A stretch of DNA of 64,000 nt. Origin: Sacculina carcini (lineage: Eukaryota; Arthropoda; Thecostraca; Sacculinidae). A program made the position numbers and the translations under genes. Under the pieces are notes generated by a model. It saw nothing but the letters and a program-made list of their open reading frames with translations, did no database searches and had not been told where the DNA came from. The stretch spans positions 6,772,001-6,836,000 of the forward strand of contig OU696575.1 in the NCBI GenBank assembly GCA_916048095.2. The letters run 5' to 3'. Positions 42,601 to 51,829 of this stretch are shown here, one piece after another. Position 1 is the stretch's first letter; every line of letters begins with the position of its first letter.

Positions 42601-42808
42601 ATATATGCGGACCCACCGATTTTGGCAATGCTTCCAGTGTCGGACTGCTGAATGGCTGCTGCCCAACATACCACAATGATCAGATATGTAACTGTGGTAA
42701 GACTGGCGCGTTTCTGTGGTAGTCCCATGTTAGCTCATGCGTGTACATCCATCTGACATACACACACGCACACATACATATACACAAATATTCCACTAGA
42801 TTATTTTA

Positions 42809-43305
42809 CGAGGGTCGTTACAAAAATTGTTTCCTAAGCTATGCATATTTACTTTGCTCCGAATAATCGGATGGGTTGAAACTTGCATCGTATCATGACT
42901 TGACCTTTACTTGCCTGTTCCAAGATTTAATTATTATATTGTAGATATTCATTGTGTGACGCCTTGATAAACAAAGTTTGTCATGTATATCGTCAAAAGC
43001 AGATATGCGTCAATAAATTCCTTCACAATGAAAGGAATGCGAAAAGGAAGGCACCTATTGACATCCACCGACGTCTGCGGAAGTTTTATGAAAGCACAGT
43101 TAGTAGATGGGTGTGCCGTTTTGAGAGTGATGGCAGTGTTCCCAAGGTCAAAACTCATTCAGGATGTCCACACACCGCCACCACCCCGGAATGTGATGCA
43201 CGCCTCGATGGACTAAGCGGTCTCGACCGGTGGATGAAACTGACTGTCAATAAAACGCGAGAGGAGTTGGTTTTGTGTAGATGCTGGAGCATAATTGCTG
43301 TCTAA
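42809..43305 (+). pseudogene. Mariner transposase N-terminal fragment
   Basis: After a TA (42807-42808) the end CGAGGGTCGTTACAAAAATT is of mariner type. The frame 42952-43305 reads NERNAKRKAPIDIHRRLRKF, YESTVSRWVCRFESDGSV and HSGCPHTATTPECDARLDGL, the paired helix-turn-helix DNA-binding part (first helix, then WV..F, then SGRP/TATTPE linker) of mariner transposases. The DDE catalytic half is absent. It is an old, 3'-truncated copy. Confidence 0.7.
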
Positions 43306-43951
43306 GTTATGCAAAATTCAAGCCTGTTATTGTCTGGTTATACCTGTCTTGACTGGCTGGATATATTTGGGTGTGTCTGCTTGATTGAATACTGTAATAT
43401 TGATAAGAAACGAGTGGGATATTTGACACATCGCGAAAAATCCTCAAACTACAACCGTCAACACATATATCGTAGCTACAACACACGTAGCTACATGCGT
43501 ACACACGCATATCGCAGACTTGGAAAGATTGGTAAAAATGGTATGTATTTAGCTTGTTAATCTTGCTTAAAGGATGCATAAATGCAATAATTAAAAACAC
43601 AAGGTATATCATAAAACAATTTAACTAAAAACACCCAGACATACATACACACAGGCAAGAATACAATCACCTAAACAATTACCTTATTTCTGACAATGTT
43701 AAAGTGTATGATGTTTTAAATCAGTGTAGCGTAATCTTTGGGAATTCTACAATAGTGGTGAATGGGGAGGTCGGCAAGTGGGGAATAAAATGTCGGTCAG
43801 AAAAACAAATGTTTTATGCCTAATAGTTCGTATATTCACGTTTCTAGTGACATCGTTACGTTCAATTTAATGGAATGACTGAACATGTTGTAATTTGTAT
43901 CGCTGTTATAGAAAATGAAATGTTTGGCTCATTAAGAGGTTGGGAATAAGA
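43306..43951. other. No recognised feature
   Basis: AT-rich; frames at 43307-43612 and 43309-43560 oppose each other and show no motif. Confidence 0.45.
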
Positions 43952-44199
43952 TGTGGTGCGCCACGTGCAACAGCGTCACGCACCACTTCGGGGAACCCGC
44001 CAGAAGCACACGCGCAGTGTCCTCTGCCCTGGCGACATTGTGTGTCATTGGAGGAGGCACTCGTCCTCTGCATCTGCAAGCGCGGTGCAACTGTGTGCAT
44101 GTGTGTGCAAGCCTCGTATGTCATATGTGCAATACACAGTCGGTCCAGAACTATCGCTTCGTGTGTTAGCGACGCTCCGTGGTATGTAGCTTCGCCACA
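43952..44199 (+). repeat. 5' LTR of the TRIM-like element
   Basis: It begins TGTGGTGCGCCACGTG and ends TCGCCACA. The tips form the inverted TGTGG/CCACA pair. Confidence 0.88.
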
Positions 44200-44509
44200 T
44201 TGGTGACCCCGACGTGATGGTGTGGTGCTGTGTTCGATATCTGCAGCGCCTCATCTGCGCTATCTACATGCGCAATCTACTTGCGCCGCGCCTCTCTATC
44301 AGCAGTCGTCTGTACCTCGCTATGAACGGCGACGCACCACGAGCTGCTGGCAAGATTAACCAGCATCACACCATCGAGGACCGACTCCGTACGGCGCGTA
44401 TGCAATCGCTCTTCCGATACCGCTGGACGTTAAAACATCAGAAGCAACCGTCTGCGCAGCAAGGGGTCAACAGAATCAAGATTGGCTCGACTCCTTGCTG
44501 GCTGCAGTC

Positions 44510-44800
44510 CCTGCAACCACTTCTTGTTTCGCCACCGGTCTGCGCAGCACGAGGATGATTTAATTGTATCAAATCAACTTGGCCTCGTGCTGCGGTGCAG
44601 TATGGCGCGCCGGTTTTCTACCCCGGCGTAAGCAACACCGACTCATCGATTGTCTCTGCAACTACATTTTTATTTCGCTACCGGACTGCGCAGCACGAGG
44701 ATGACTTGATTGTGTGAAACCTACTTGGCCTCGTGCTGCCGTGCAGTACAGCGCGCCGGTTTTTAAACCGGTGTATTCGCCGACTGATCGACAACACCGC
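44510..44800 (+). repeat. Internal tandem duplication, period about 145 bp
   Basis: Two units starting CTGCAACCAC (44510) and CTGCAACTAC (44656) share CTGCGCAGCACGAGGATGA, TTGGCCTCGTGCTGC and GCGCGCCGGTTTT. It makes up nearly half of the element's interior. Confidence 0.75.
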
Positions 44801-44822
44801 TTCGCTTCTGGTGGGGGAGCTC

Positions 44823-45069
44823 TGTGGTGCGCCACGTGCAACAGCCTCACGCACTACTTCGGGGAACCCGCCAGAAGCACACGCGCAGTGTCCTCTGCCC
44901 TGGCGACATTGTGTGTCATTGGAGGAGGCACTCGTCCTCTGCATCTGCAAGCGCGGTGCAACTGTGTGCATGTGTGTGCCAGCCTTGTATGTCATATGTG
45001 CAATACACAGTCGGTCCAGAACACTCGTCCTGTGTGATAGTTTAGCTCCATGGCGAGTCAACCGCCACA
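44823..45069 (+). repeat. 3' LTR of the TRIM-like element
   Basis: Direct repeat of 43952-44199, nearly identical in its first 200 bp and more diverged in the last 45. Confidence 0.88.
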
Positions 45070-45073
45070 AAGA

Positions 45074-45598
45074 CAAAAGGGTTACGGATCACTGCTTTAG
45101 ATAGCGTACTCGAAGACAACTTAGGATCAAAATTACTACGTACCATGCATAATTGGGCTGTGATTTTGTATCTACGAGCTATTATGGGAGTATCGAAGAA
45201 ATGAGCAGTCCAAAGTAATGCAAACTGCCAATTACATATTGCAAAACGCAAATATTTAATGCAAACTCAAAGTTGTATATACCAAGAAATTATAAAAATA
45301 CAATCAAGGAAATGTTTTTTGTGTGAAATTCTTCGGTTATAGGGCTACATCGCTCTAAAGAGTAATTTCAATAAAATAAATGAAATAATTAGATTATCAA
45401 TGGTTTATACTTTTTTGGTGATAAAAAATTGACCATTCAAATCTGAGTTTTTAACATAAGTTTCACTGAGGTAGAATGTATATGCAAATAAACACATGTC
45501 AAAAAATGACAGCCTCACCTAAAATCACTGCATGTTTGCACTGCAAACGCCTACATAAATCAAACTATTCCTAAATTATGTGTTTCACAAGGCAACAC
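45074..45598. other. No recognised feature
   Basis: AT-rich, no frame of note. Confidence 0.45.
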
Positions 45599-45619
45599 TC
45601 AAGCTGCAGCTGAAAACTG

Positions 45620-45789
45620 TCGCTCAACTCTGATCAGCCACCGAGAAATAGCGCCACACCGACACTCTGGCATCGAATGACGGCATGTCGGCGTGTGCGA
45701 CGGCGACTTCATCGGATTCGACGATAGCATTGTCGATTTCGACGACGTTGCCCGGCAGTGCGCTGTTGGTGACTTTGTCATCGCTCATT
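45620..45789 (-). pseudogene. BED-finger (hAT/ZBED) N-terminal fragment with TATA-like box
   Basis: From an ATG at about 45788 the minus-strand reads MSDDKVTNSALPGNVVEIDN, then DEVAVAHADMPSFDARVSVW and RYFSVADQS before a stop. The VWRYFSV segment is the opening of a BED zinc finger, as found at the N-terminus of hAT transposases and ZBED proteins. TTATAAAACGCGG (around 45798-45810) stands just upstream and may be a promoter TATA box. The rest of the protein is missing. Confidence 0.5.
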
Positions 45790-45829
45790 AAGCTGCCGCG
45801 TTTTATAACGATGCTAGCCGTGCCGTGTC

Positions 45830-46054
45830 ATTGGTCAGCTGGGTGTCTGATATATTTCTGAAATCACTAGCTCAGCAAGCACGAAGAAGCACACAGATAT
45901 CACTGGAATTTTGTCAGTGAGTGTATGTGTGTATGTGTGATCCATATATGACTTTGACAATAACGACGGGGACGATCCTAACGTAAATCATTTTTTCTCG
46001 TAGCTTCTAGACTGTTAATTCATATTGTTATACGGCTATATCCTTAAGTATGGT
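45830..46054. other. Spacer between hAT pieces
   Basis: Short GT run near 45925. It might belong to the promoter region of the fragment above. Confidence 0.35.
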
Positions 46055-47155
46055 CAGGGTTTGTAAGCACTGTTTTTTTTAAGAAAAAACAAAAACCACT
46101 GGGGTTTTTCAAAGAAAAATACTTTTTAGTCAGACTTGTCTAATTTCCATGCTAATTTTTATTTCTCACAAACGCTATATCATTTAGGGCATACGTTTGA
46201 ACGATTATAATCAAATGATAATTATCATTTGATTGACGATGCTTATCAGCTTTATGCTACAGCTAGCTGGTGTATGTAGCAACAAGTAAACTTCTCAAGT
46301 GATTTATTACGTTTATTATAGTCATTTGTTTACGTTCATTTGATCAAATACACAAAAATACACACAAAATATGTAATACATAGCATAATGTATGATAATA
46401 TCTAATCTAATACAATCGTCTCGGCCTTTTCTGTGCCGAAACGATTGCCAAGTTTGGTGTCGACTAATCCAAAATTGGAGAATATGCGTTCAACACCAGC
46501 CGATGATGCAGCTGCCATCATAAATGCCTTTACCAGGCCAATTCCTACCATGGCCATTTGTTGGCGAATTTACTTCACCACTTTGTTGGATATACTCTAT
46601 TGACGTAATTACTTTTGAACAGGTGGTATTTATTGAATGATGCTGCTTTGCATCTGAGTTTCGTAATCATGTGAGGCAATTGAGGATATCCCGACTACAT
46701 CAGTGACAATATCAACCTGTTCTTCTTTCAGTTTCCTCCCCAGGTAGCGCAAATCCATAGTGTAAGCAATAAAGTGTGCATCACTCATCGCTTGGCTTAG
46801 CCGCTTCTCAAATATTTTTTCTTGTTTTGTCCACATTTCCGGAGCATTCAAGTGCTTGTTCCATGCTGATAGTAGATGTTTTCTTCTCTGCAACTTTCCA
46901 GTGATTTTTCATTCTAGCAGTCTGACCTTCCACATTGAGTCCACATCGTCGACATACAGCACGACAGCCTTTTCTACCCTGTATGTTTTCTCTCTCAAAA
47001 TTTTCATAAGCTGGATCTGGTTTTCGTCCAGTCATAACGCACCAGACAACCTCTTTCGCAGTTGAGCTCAGTATACGCTAAAATCTCACCGAACTTTTAT
47101 TGCCGTACTAACTCAACTGACTTTGCCCACAGACGTCTTCCTATATAATCCCTTT
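46055..47155 (-). mobile_element. Internally deleted hAT transposon, copy 2
   Basis: Reverse-strand relative of 1980-3186: it begins (left) CAGGGTTTGTAAGCACTG with AAAACCACTGG-type subterminal words and ends (right) near AATCCCTT. The two copies align along their length apart from small insertions and deletions, including the same missing catalytic core. Confidence 0.7.
46415..47035 (-). pseudogene. hAT transposase remnant: BED finger plus C-terminal region
   Basis: The frame 47035-46808 starts MTGRKPDPAYENFERENIQG and carries the BED finger CRAVCRRCGLNVEGQTARMK with the paired histidine N-HW. The next frame (46893-46630) carries FEKRLSQAMSDAHFIAYTMD and LRYLGRKLKEEQVDIVTDVV. Near 46560-46430 lies the dimerisation signature (SSAGVERIFSNFGLVDTKLG, then NRFGTEKAET). 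The catalytic domain is missing exactly as in copy 1, and the frame change after the finger is shared. This copy keeps the finger better than copy 1. Confidence 0.75.
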
Positions 47156-47689
47156 TATATTGTAGTCACTGGTACTGAAGCAGCGTTGCCTAGCGTGTCT
47201 CTAGACAACAAGCGGCTTCCTTCAGACCATGAAGTGTGCACATGAAAACACGGCAATGTTTGCACATGATCATGTCGGTGTACATCACATGCTCAATAGT
47301 CAATCTCGGTAGACATCACAAGCTCAATGGTCAATGTCGGTGGACATTACAGTATTCCGACTGATGCCACATATTCCTGCGGCTGCTCTCCTCATAATGA
47401 TTGTGACCCATGTGCTATCCACATGTTTTATGTGTATTCAATATGTAACAAAACAGAAATGTGTGAGTGTGATATATATTAGAGATATATTCATAATTAT
47501 CTAACCAAGAAATACATGCATAGATATATAAACACGTGTCTGTTAAAGCGGCGCACTGGTACAAATAAACATAGGTTTTTATTATTATTATATAAGTTGT
47601 ATACTAATACGTTTCCCTTTGTGATATTGTAAGTTTCATTGAAACCCGTTTTTGGAAAACAATTGTATTAAATTGTATATTGTAAACAA
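47156..47689. other. Spacer with a short minisatellite
   Basis: CGGTGTACATCACATGCTCA and close variants recur two to three times at 47276-47350 (period about 30). Otherwise AT-rich. Confidence 0.5.
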
Positions 47690-47930
47690 TACAATACAAA
47701 AACAACACAATACAATATAATACAAACAATACAATACAATATAATACACACAATACAATACAATATAATACAAACAATACAATACAATATAATACAAACA
47801 ATACAATACAATATAATACCAACAATACAATACAATATAATACAAACAATACAATACAATATAATACAAACAATACAATACAATATAATACAAACAATAC
47901 AATACAATATAATACAAACAATACGATTCC
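47690..47930. repeat. 24-bp satellite, about 10 units
   Basis: The unit CAATACAATACAATATAATA plus CAAA is repeated with few changes. Because 24 is a multiple of three and the unit holds no stops on the minus strand, all three minus frames are open (LYCIVLFVLYCIVLF); these frames are not genes. Confidence 0.95.
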
Positions 47931-47950
47931 AAGCCATGTACTTACAGAAA

Positions 47951-47984
47951 AAATCATGTGCTTTTTTAAAAAAGCACATGATTT
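47951..47984. repeat. Perfect 34-bp palindrome
   Basis: AAATCATGTGCTTTTTT followed immediately by its reverse complement. The outer sequence continues as a weaker inverted match (TACTTACAG on the left, TTGTAAGCA on the right). It lies between the satellite and the 5' truncation point of a LINE. Confidence 0.9.
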
Positions 47985-48059
47985 GTATATATATTGTAAG
48001 CACATGACTTTGAATTGTATTGCTTTTCCGAATTTTAATGTATTGTATTATTGTACGGT

Positions 48060-50115
48060 CTCACAGAAACTGCTCTGGTCGACTCTAAACACTATCTCTG
48101 GCCGTCGTTCCACATCTACAACCTGTTCAACCACTGCTTCTGAATTCGCAACGTTCTTCTGGAACAAAGTGAAAACTACAGATGAAAGCATTCCAGCTAC
48201 ACATCACAAAATCACACACTCTACTTCATCGACTACTCTCTCTTCCTTTACTCATGTCGTCCTCTCTGATATCCTAGCCTTACTTTCATCAATAAAAATA
48301 TCTGCCTCTCCCGCCGATCCTATTAATTTTAAGGCCTTCTCTCACTCGATTACTCTATTCGCTCCCTATTTTTTGTATATAGTAAATCTCTCATTACTTC
48401 ATGGTTCTTTTATACCTGAAAAACATGCTATTGTCTACCCAATTTTGAAAAAAACAACACTTGATTCTTCCATCATCAAAAATTATCGTCCTGTTTCAAT
48501 TATCAATCTCACCTCCAAGTTGTTAGAATCCGTTATTTTCTCCCAACTTTCTCCTCTTATTAACGATGTTTTAGATCCTTACCAGTCTGGCTTCCGACCT
48601 TTCCATTCAACTGAGTCTGTTCTCACATCTGTTGTTGACGTTGTGTTATCTCATTTCTCCTTCCGCCATTCTGTCCTAATTGTTATGTTGGATATGTCAT
48701 CAGCGTTTGATTTAGTAAACCACAAAATCTTGCTTGATGATTTATCGCATCTTGGTCTCTCTTCCACGGCATTTTCGCTCATGCGCTCTTATCTTTCAGG
48801 CCGTTCTTACTCCGTTAAATTTAATTCTGTTGTTTCCGATCGTGTTCCTTTAAATTCAGGAGTTCCTCAAGGCTCAATCCTCGGTCCCACTCTTTTCAAC
48901 CTGTATATGTCCTCACTGTGTCCTATTCTAAAACGTTATTCTGTGGCTTTTCATATCTATGCCGACGACATTCAACTGCTATGTCCACTTCCGTTTCCCT
49001 ACTCATCATATATGTCTGAACTTCTATCGGATATTTCATCATGGGCTGCTTCTCGTCGTCTTCTCATAAATTCTTCTAAAACTGAATTCATGGTTTTTCA
49101 CCCTCCTCGTCTAACTCCACCTACTCTTCCATTTCCTTTACGTTCGTCAGTGCGAAACTTGGGTGTAATTATGGATTCCTCTCTCATCTTTAGCAATAAT
49201 ATTAGTTCTGTCACACGTACATGCCGTCTTATTCTACGCGCGCTGTATCCCATACGTCCATTCCTCGACCAAGCGTCTGCCATCAAGCTCATCAAAACAC
49301 TGGTTTTTCCTCGTATAGATTATTGTATTGTTTTATATTTCAACACTCCGCGATGCTATTTGAAACCATTTCAGACGGTGATCAATCAATGTTGTAGATT
49401 TGTCCTCTCTCCCGTTATTTGTGTTCATACATCTCATCATTTGTACAATCTTCGTTGGCTACCTATTATTCCGCGAATTCATTTCCGTCTCTCCTGTATT
49501 ATTTTCAAACTGTTGAACGGCATCAATCAGCCTGAATATCTTGTACGTTTGTTATCTCGTGTCTCAAATCCCAACACCCGTATTTCACGTCCTCTACAAT
49601 GTCCTAGAGCGTTGTGTGAATCCCCCTGGTCAGCAAAATCATTTACCTTTTTTGCCCCTCGTTTCTATAACTCACTTCCATCTCATGTCCTTCTATCTCC
49701 CTCTTTCTCTTCTTTCAGTTCATCTCTGCGCACATACTTATTCTCTAAATCTTTTGATCGCTCATCTCATTGCCTTACACCATATGCCAAGATTTAGCTG
49801 CTCAAAGTGCACTCTCATCTTTTGCTTGCCTTTGCTTTTTTTTTCCATTCACGTGTTTTTTGTGTCCTGTAAGCAATTTTTCTATCTCCTATCTCTACCT
49901 GATTATCTTTGTACTGAAAATGTGTGTGGATTTCTTATTCTAACTGTGTGTGTATGTTTTATTCTGATGATTATTTATTGCGCTCAATGTTTGTTTCATA
50001 TTGCGTCGACGTGTAGCTTTTTTTTTTTTCTGTGCTATTTTTGTTCTTTTGTAATCGCGCCATTGTTGCTATGTGCGCTAAATCAAATACATGTTGTTGT
50101 TGTTGTTGTTGTTGT
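48060..50115 (+). mobile_element. L2-like LINE, 5'-truncated (TTG-tail group), RT frame open
   Basis: Homology to the nested LINE starts at about LWSTLNTISG (48068) and runs to the 3' end, which reads TGTGCGCTAAATCAAATACATG followed by (TTG)n near 50090-50115. The 5' part (ORF1, endonuclease) is missing through ordinary LINE truncation. Confidence 0.88.
48066..49797 (+). CDS. LINE reverse transcriptase, 5' truncated but uninterrupted
   Basis: About 575 codons without a stop. Landmarks in order: NYRPVSIINLTSKLLESVIF, PYQSGFRPFHSTESVL, LIVMLDMSSAFDLVNHKILL (first catalytic Asp), SGVPQGSILGPTLFNLYMSS, HIYADDIQLLCPLPF (YADD active site), VRNLGVIMDSSLIFSNNI and APRFYNSLPSHVLLSPSFSS. Priming and copying of LINE RNA need these parts; without endonuclease the copy is not autonomous. 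The open frame upstream of 48060 is chance opening into flanking repeats, so no true start codon is present. The intact frame implies a young insertion. Confidence 0.88.
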
Positions 50116-50440
50116 TTTTCTTTCTTTTAAGCCACGTGGTTTAATCCATACAAACCCTGAGTATAGTTAATTACTTTGTTTTTTTTTTCGTTTTGATTGT
50201 CTTTCATATATTATTGTTTATTTTAGGGCATGGTATTTATTCTGATGTCATATTTCGGGCCTCATTCGCCTGTGCTAGAACTTACTAGAATAATGTAGAT
50301 TCACATCCGCTTTTAGACGACACAACTGTTACATTGAATGGCTAACACAAACTCACTCTCACGAAATTCACTGATCAATTCTGCAGTCACAATATACCTC
50401 TACCGCGTTATATTTGTGTCGCCAACCACAGAGAAAAAAT
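50116..50440. other. No recognised feature
   Basis: AT-rich spacer between the LINE and the LTR fossil; AAAAT at 50436-50440 is the left target duplication of the fossil. Confidence 0.5.
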
Positions 50441-50530
50441 TGTTATAGATGTCACCACGGGTTATGATGATATTACTTTATTCTGAAATATTCATGTTCG
50501 GCAGCCCTACCTTGATGTGAATGCGCAGTG

Positions 50531-50579
<49 letters not shown>

Positions 50580-50731
50580 TGTGTGTGTGTGTGTGATTGT
50601 GGAAGTTCAGACACGTGGTGGAATGTTTTTTTACTTAATTTTGTATTATCTGTGGCTCTGCTGATGATATATTAATTTGTGTTTCCAACAACTATTTTAA
50701 TGTTAATATTTTTAATGCCTCATACGTAACA
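50441..50731 (+). repeat. 5' LTR of the Mag-like fossil
   Basis: It starts TGTTATAGATGTCACCACGG and ends CATACGTAACA, giving inverted tips TGTTA/TAACA. A (GT)n tract (50534-50596) lies inside. Confidence 0.88.
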
Positions 50732-50884
50732 GGTATAAATTAACGACGAGGATGGCATTTGTAGGATATTTAGCGTTGCAAGCGGTAACAGGACTTACAG
50801 GGATTGTGTTACAATATTTAAAGTAGCGCAAGTTATTTGCATTGTACTTTTGTCTGTTCTGTATAGGACAAATATTTTCGTGTT

Positions 50885-51800
50885 GTTGACTGCATGCAAC
50901 ATGCTGGACATTGCGGATTTACTGGCTGTTATGAAGTAGCAAATTGAGCAGCAGAACCAGCAGATTACTGCTCATCGATGCACTGCAAAAATCGTATATC
51001 CTGCGGCATCGTATCGGCAATCGGCAATCGTATATCCTATCGGCAATCGTATATCCTAAGCCATCCTGCGGCATCTTCAATTCCAAATTTATCTGCTTTT
51101 GATCCTAAAAGTGAGTTGTGGTCAGATTATTGGAGTCACTTCAGTACATTTGTCGGCGCTAATTCTGTTCCAAGTTCCAAGGTTGTGCAAGTGTTTTTGA
51201 CCAACCAGTCGCCGGGTCAACAGGCTGATTATCAACTTAGCTGCTCAATGGAATCCATCTGCTGATGTGAATTATCTGCCTATTCCAGATATAGCTGATA
51301 TGATGAAGGAACAATACGGCCCGACGAAGTTCATGGTTCGTGAGAGGTTACAATTCTGGAAAGACATGTCACGGCGATCTTGCGAGTCAATACATGAGCT
51401 CGCAGCACACGTTCCATAGGACGCTATCACGTGTGATTTCTGTTCAATCACAGACCCGCTGGACGAGGCTATGCGTACCCGGTTTATTTGCTCGCTACAC
51501 AACGAGGCGTTGTTGAAGACGCTATTCAAGCTAAAGGATGATGAATTAGATTTCAGCAAGGCTATTAGATAGTGGCCAAGGTCCAAGGTCGCCATGGAGA
51601 CAGCTCACGCCGAATCCAGGCCAGTTAACAAGGTCAACTCCCGAGTGATCTAGCGCTAAGCCGCCAGATGTGGAAAAGTGGGTGCAAGCACAAATCTAGT
51701 GATATTGTTGTGGAGCTGAAGGATACAAGGCGAAAGTCTGCAGTCTCACACATTCTACGTGCAGCTACTGTGAACGTAAAGGTCATTTGCAGCGCGCATG
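50885..51800 (+). pseudogene. Mag-like gag remnant (fossil part)
   Basis: Readable parts are an N-terminal IEQQNQQI segment, SAFDPKSELWSDYWSHFSTF (the gag core start typical of Mag-like elements), FVGANSVPSSKVVQVFLTNQ, and a zinc-knuckle region with several Cys and His near 51700-51800. Confidence 0.65.
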
Positions 51801-51829
51801 AAACGTGCGTGCAGCAGCGTGCATGAAGC

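Larger units (their letters stand above)
43952..45069 (+). mobile_element. Small non-autonomous LTR element (TRIM-like, tRNA-Trp-type primer site), fossil
   Basis: LTRs of 248 and 247 bp (43952-44199, 44823-45069) flank only about 620 bp. Next to the 5' LTR is TGGTGACCCCGACGTGAT (44201-44218), a primer-binding site typical of CsRn1-like Gypsy elements, and next to the 3' LTR is a purine run GGTGGGGGAG. The 4-bp duplication AAGA lies on both sides (43948-43951 and 45070-45073). The interior contains no recognised gag or pol and looks built for trans-mobilisation. The structure is whole; LTR divergence is clearly larger than in the 9062-13513 fossil, so it is older. Confidence 0.88.

Noticed and set aside
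43940-45104. Cys-rich frames (such as ICKRGATVCMCV) in the TRIM-like element
   Set aside because: They occur in both LTRs in several frames at once; no evidence of coding.
47604-48005. Long minus-strand frames reading LYCIVLFVLYCIVLF
   Set aside because: They are translations of the 24-bp satellite, whose length is a multiple of three and whose unit has no stop; all three frames are open.
47956-48060. Start codon at 47956 as the beginning of the LINE protein
   Set aside because: Homology to other copies begins only near 48066; the stretch before it is palindrome and flank.
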